Shown: positions 41,920 through 44,457 of the stretch, piece after piece
Numbering within the stretch: position 1 is the stretch's first letter
Layout of the letters: every line of letters begins with the position of its first letter
Assembly: GCA_020351915.1 (NCBI GenBank)
Contig: CP070673.1
Span: forward strand, 4,844,889 to 4,889,345
Direction: 5' to 3'
From: Deltaproteobacteria bacterium
GTDB lineage: Bacteria; Desulfobacterota; DSM-4660; Desulfatiglandales; B25-G16
Length of the DNA: 44,457 bases
Notes under the pieces: model-generated
Told to the model about the DNA's origin: nothing
Database searches by the model: none
The model's input: only the letters and a program-made list of their open reading frames with translations
Translations under genes and position numbers: made by a program

Positions 41920-42228
41920 GTTTACCGCCATAGGGTCTGGATAAGCACGACCGATGGCAAAGCAAGAGGAATAAAACACGGGGATATGATCCAGGTATAT
42001 AATGACCGGGGAAGGGTGGTTATGCCAGCTTATGTTACCACGAGGATAATGTCAGGCATAGTTATTATACACCACTGAGGCAAATACATCCCTGATGAAT
42101 CTGGTATTGACTTGGGGGCATTGCCGTCAACGTTGCTCTGTGGGGATTCAAAGAGTTGCATAACCCTGGCCAAAGCGGCAAACCTCGTTCGGGTAGAAAA
42201 GTATTTGGAAAGGCGATACCTCCTTTGA
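41920..42228 (+). pseudogene. C-terminal remnant of a molybdopterin (bis-MGD) oxidoreductase (DMSO-reductase-like)
   Basis: One frame reads HRVWISTTDGKARGIKHGDM, then IQVYNDRGRVVMPAYVTTRI and MSGIVIIHH, an in-frame TGA (42076-42078), GKYIPDESGIDLGA and finally AKAANLVRVEKY before a stop at 42226-42228. This is the dinucleotide-binding domain of DMSO-reductase-type enzymes: D-A-x-x-R-G-I-x-x-G-D, V-x-N-D-R-G, PA-V-T, then the PDE-x-G-x-D-x-G block, and a final LV-VEK. The TGA stands where the family often has a Trp, so it looks like a nonsense mutation. Nothing of the main molybdenum domain is left upstream. It is a decayed tail, the second C-terminal scrap in the window. Confidence 0.7.
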
Positions 42229-42394
42229 CACAGCGGACTTGAAAAGCGTTACGCTTGAGTGACAAAAGGTATTTAATACCACCCAGCGCTATTAGGCACT
42301 GGGATATCTGCCACAAAGCAGTTTCTTCAACGCTAGCAACAAGATCAGGGGAAGGACGCTAATGTGTCACTTAGCCATTAAACGAGTGCACTCC

Positions 42395-42745
42395 TTAGTC
42401 AAGAGTAACAGACACGGTCTTTCGCGGTTGATTGTCCACCTCACGAGTAATGTGTCCTCGGCCAGTGGTGTCTTCCGCCAGGAAAATGTCGCCTGAGTGA
42501 AATTTGCACTTAGTGCCATCGCCGACTTCAATCTCAATTGTACCTTCGAGTACAATGACAAATTGTCGGCGAGGAGCATTGTGCCAGCCAGGATTGAGTT
42601 CTACTCCGATTTCGCGGAAGAGTATTCCCGTTGCTTTGATAGGTTCTGAATATTCTACCTTGCCTCTAATGTTCTCTAAGGGAACCTCGATGTATCCAAA
42701 ATGGGATTCACCATCGCCTCCTGTGTAAAGACGAGTAATTTTCAC
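42395..42745 (-). CDS. Cupin-domain protein
   Basis: This 116-residue protein fits a single small beta-barrel cupin. The first cupin motif is around GVELNPGWHNAPRRQFVIVLEG (residues about 47-68) and the second around HSGDIFLAEDTTGRGHITRE (about 83-102). His55, His83 and the His near 99 could bind a metal, but the motif is not the full canonical set, so the catalytic role is uncertain. Proteins of this kind serve as dioxygenase-like enzymes, isomerases or ligand sensors. The start is GTG after AGGAGGGATAACTAAG. It lies alone on the minus strand between a molybdoenzyme scrap and the MmgE/PrpD gene. Confidence 0.8.
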   Translation of the reverse strand: MKITRLYTGGDGESHFGYIEVPLENIRGKVEYSEPIKATGILFREIGVELNPGWHNAPRRQFVIVLEGTIEIEVGDGTKCKFHSGDIFLAEDTTGRGHITREVDNQPRKTVSVTLD

Positions 42746-43284
42746 CTTAGTTATCCCTCCTATGGTAAATTAGTAAGGTGTGACTCCAGTTCAAATTGGG
42801 CAGGGATTAAAATATTCTATCCTGCCCCTCTATCCTTCCTCAGAGCCGGTGGCCAAACCACCTCGCGTTGATTAAGAAAAGTAAACACTGAACCTCGCAC
42901 ATAAGTAAGTGTTGCTAGCATATGAACATCCCCGGAAGCAGTCAGTGTTAGGGCATCCTGGTGAGGCTCCATTGGCAACTGAACCCAGAACTCTGGGGCG
43001 CCCCTGAGCTTGAGGCAATGCTTCTGTGGCCAAGCTTTTACTCTGGCTTGCAGCAGGAGGATTAGCCTTCTGAAATGCTCTTAAGTGTTTACTGGTTTTC
43101 CAAGCCTATTTTTCTAGAAGCCAACCTGGACCATCATATCTTTATTCAATCAAGCGACCAATAGCCTTGTACCGCTCACTCGCCCTTTTCTATTGCATTT
43201 TCTGCCTTTATACCGCCTATGGGGATAGGGAACGCTCAAATAACAGAGACGCGGCCACTCTCTATCAGGGCCTTTTCAAATACC
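42746..43284. other. Intergenic region between cupin and MmgE/PrpD genes
   Basis: No coding signature, promoter or hairpin that I can defend was seen. The last part follows the stop of the MmgE/PrpD gene read on the minus strand. Confidence 0.4.
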
Positions 43285-44457
43285 TTAGTTTGGTGTCAGG
43301 GGCTTTAGCACTGCGCTCACTACATCGTCGACCTTCTCCAGGCCTAAAAGCGAGTTGACTAATGAATCAACAACTGCATCATTCAACTCATAGGCGGAGT
43401 AAGGAACACACTTCTTTAATTTTGCAACGAGTTCCTCTTCCGTGAATGGGTTCTTGGGATGCCCTTTGGGGTAGATACATTCGCTGGAGTACTTCTTGCC
43501 ATTTTTGAGTACTGTAGTCACTGTCGCCGCACGCCTGGGCAAGTTTGGATCTTCTCGTTCTGACACTCTGGTCATTAGGTCACGAATATCCTTGCGTGCC
43601 ATGGCATGGGGTGTATAAGAATCCACGAAGAGATCCCCGTTGCAGGCAGCGGCGGCTACTGCGTAAGGCAGGCTAAATTGGCATTCAGGCACGGTCTGTG
43701 GGTTGTACTTTGCTTCCCTGATTGCAGCCGAGCGGGCACGAGAGGTTGTGTCTGTTACGTCTATATTGGCTATGCCCCCAGCCTTGTGGACACGACGGGT
43801 TATATCTATACTGGCTATATCCTCAGCCTTGAAGTTGTGTTGTTTCATGTGACCCAGTATACCGTCAACCGCAGCCTGTGAAGTGACCACACATGGATAG
43901 TGTTTCCTCATTACAGTTACCGTCTCCCATCTTTCACCCAGTCCCTTTATCAGAGCATCGGGGTCAGTCTCCCATTTGGCAAAACCCAAATATCCCATAG
44001 GAGCGGACAATACTGCCTCGCGAGGTCCAGTGATGCCTCTCTTTGCTAGAAGGCACGCATTTATGCTATCCTGGCAGACAAATCCGTGATGAATACGCAC
44101 AATAAGTGTGATAGGTTGTAACATAGCCGCAGAATGTGGCTGTGTCATTTCACTGATTATGCCCTCTGCATTCTGTAACTCCTCTAGGCTCAAGCCGAGT
44201 AGTCTACCTACGGCAGCCACACAGCCAAATACGTAATCTCCGTTAAGTCTACCCATAGGGAAGGCTCTGCTCAGAAACTTATATGCCATGCCAATGCGGA
44301 GCAGTACCTCCTGACCGAGGACAAAAGCAGTGATGAAGTCTTTGCCGGTGACTCTATCCTTCAATCCCGTCGCGGCTAGCAGTGTGGGAAGAGTATACTC
44401 ACTACAATGGCCCGCCTCATCATGAATGTCGCCAAGATCCATGGCCCGCGACATAGG
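43285..44457 (-). CDS. MmgE/PrpD-family protein; 5' end outside window
   Basis: The frame is open to the right edge of the window, so the first roughly 80-100 residues are missing. The rest matches the MmgE/PrpD family (2-methylcitrate dehydratase, cis-aconitate decarboxylase, iminodisuccinate epimerase). DLGDIHDEAGHCSEYTLPTL is followed by LLAATGLKD and the VLGQEVLLRIGMAYKFL helix. HYPCVVTSQAAVDGI contains the mid-protein active-site region, SLPYAVAAAACNGDLFVDSY is in the second lobe, and a VTTVLKNGKKY hairpin follows. These enzymes act on tricarboxylic or dicarboxylic acids in the cytoplasm. The substrate is not readable. It fits the window's theme of organic-acid catabolism. Confidence 0.9.
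   Translation of the reverse strand, partial: PMSRAMDLGDIHDEAGHCSEYTLPTLLAATGLKDRVTGKDFITAFVLGQEVLLRIGMAYKFLSRAFPMGRLNGDYVFGCVAAVGRLLGLSLEELQNAEGIISEMTQPHSAAMLQPITLIVRIHHGFVCQDSINACLLAKRGITGPREAVLSAPMGYLGFAKWETDPDALIKGLGERWETVTVMRKHYPCVVTSQAAVDGILGHMKQHNFKAEDIASIDITRRVHKAGGIANIDVTDTTSRARSAAIREAKYNPQTVPECQFSLPYAVAAAACNGDLFVDSYTPHAMARKDIRDLMTRVSEREDPNLPRRAATVTTVLKNGKKYSSECIYPKGHPKNPFTEEELVAKLKKCVPYSAYELNDAVVDSLVNSLLGLEKVDDVVSAVLKPLTPN

Overview
The window looks like accessory chromosome of a strict or facultative anaerobe, most likely a Desulfobacterota (deltaproteobacterial) sulfate reducer or syntroph. A Chloroflexi (Dehalococcoidia-like) host cannot be excluded. The reasons are the gene content (molybdenum bis-MGD oxidoreductases, UbiD-type (de)carboxylases with CoA ligases, a split B12-dependent mutase, class III CoA-transferase, CCG-domain Fe-S protein, TRAP transporters) and the density of decayed insertion sequences. 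No rRNA, tRNA or CRISPR array was seen. The organism is an inference.

Layout, left to right. 1-2815: the 3' part of a molybdopterin oxidoreductase, an orphan copy of its last domain, and an acyl-CoA dehydrogenase. 2899-7037: a broken IS1380-type element, a TetR regulator with a good promoter, and a broken IS200-type element. 7038-9902: a UbiD-family gene, an unlisted 55-aa small ORF, the eroded C-terminal part of a CoA ligase, and an eroded N-terminal part of a molybdoenzyme. 9952-14718: a three-gene redox set (FAD oxidase, Fe-S/CCG protein, second FAD oxidase) resembling glycolate-oxidase GlcD/F architecture. 14719-15250: a cluster of five small hairpins. 15251-18998: a complete three-subunit xanthine-oxidase-family molybdenum hydroxylase. 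19074-22987: another molybdoenzyme remnant, then a promoter, a B12-binding subunit, the mutase large subunit and a class III CoA-transferase. 22988-28442: repeats, a fused DctQM TRAP permease, an N-terminally truncated DctP, and a broken IS4-type element. 28593-31527: a GC-richer epimerase-like gene convergent with a fumarate-reductase/KstD-type flavoprotein. 31870-32893: an IS1380-type remnant cut by a cluster of IS ends. 32957-36498 (minus strand): a small membrane protein, a TAXI-type substrate-binding protein and a fused TRAP permease, with a strong intercistronic hairpin. 37691-40890: promoter, second UbiD gene and an intact CoA ligase overlapping by 7 nt. 41920-44457: a molybdoenzyme C-terminal remnant, a cupin and a partial MmgE/PrpD gene.

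How the genes may work together (inference): TRAP systems import carboxylates; UbiD plus ligase (de)carboxylates and CoA-activates an aromatic or unsaturated acid; the Mo hydroxylase, FAD/Fe-S triad, acyl-CoA dehydrogenase and flavoprotein do oxidation or reduction steps; the CoA-transferase and mutase rearrange a short branched acyl-CoA into central metabolism. There are two UbiD-ligase modules, one with a dead ligase, and at least four separate scraps of bis-MGD enzymes. This points to repeated gain and loss of catabolic modules driven by IS elements.
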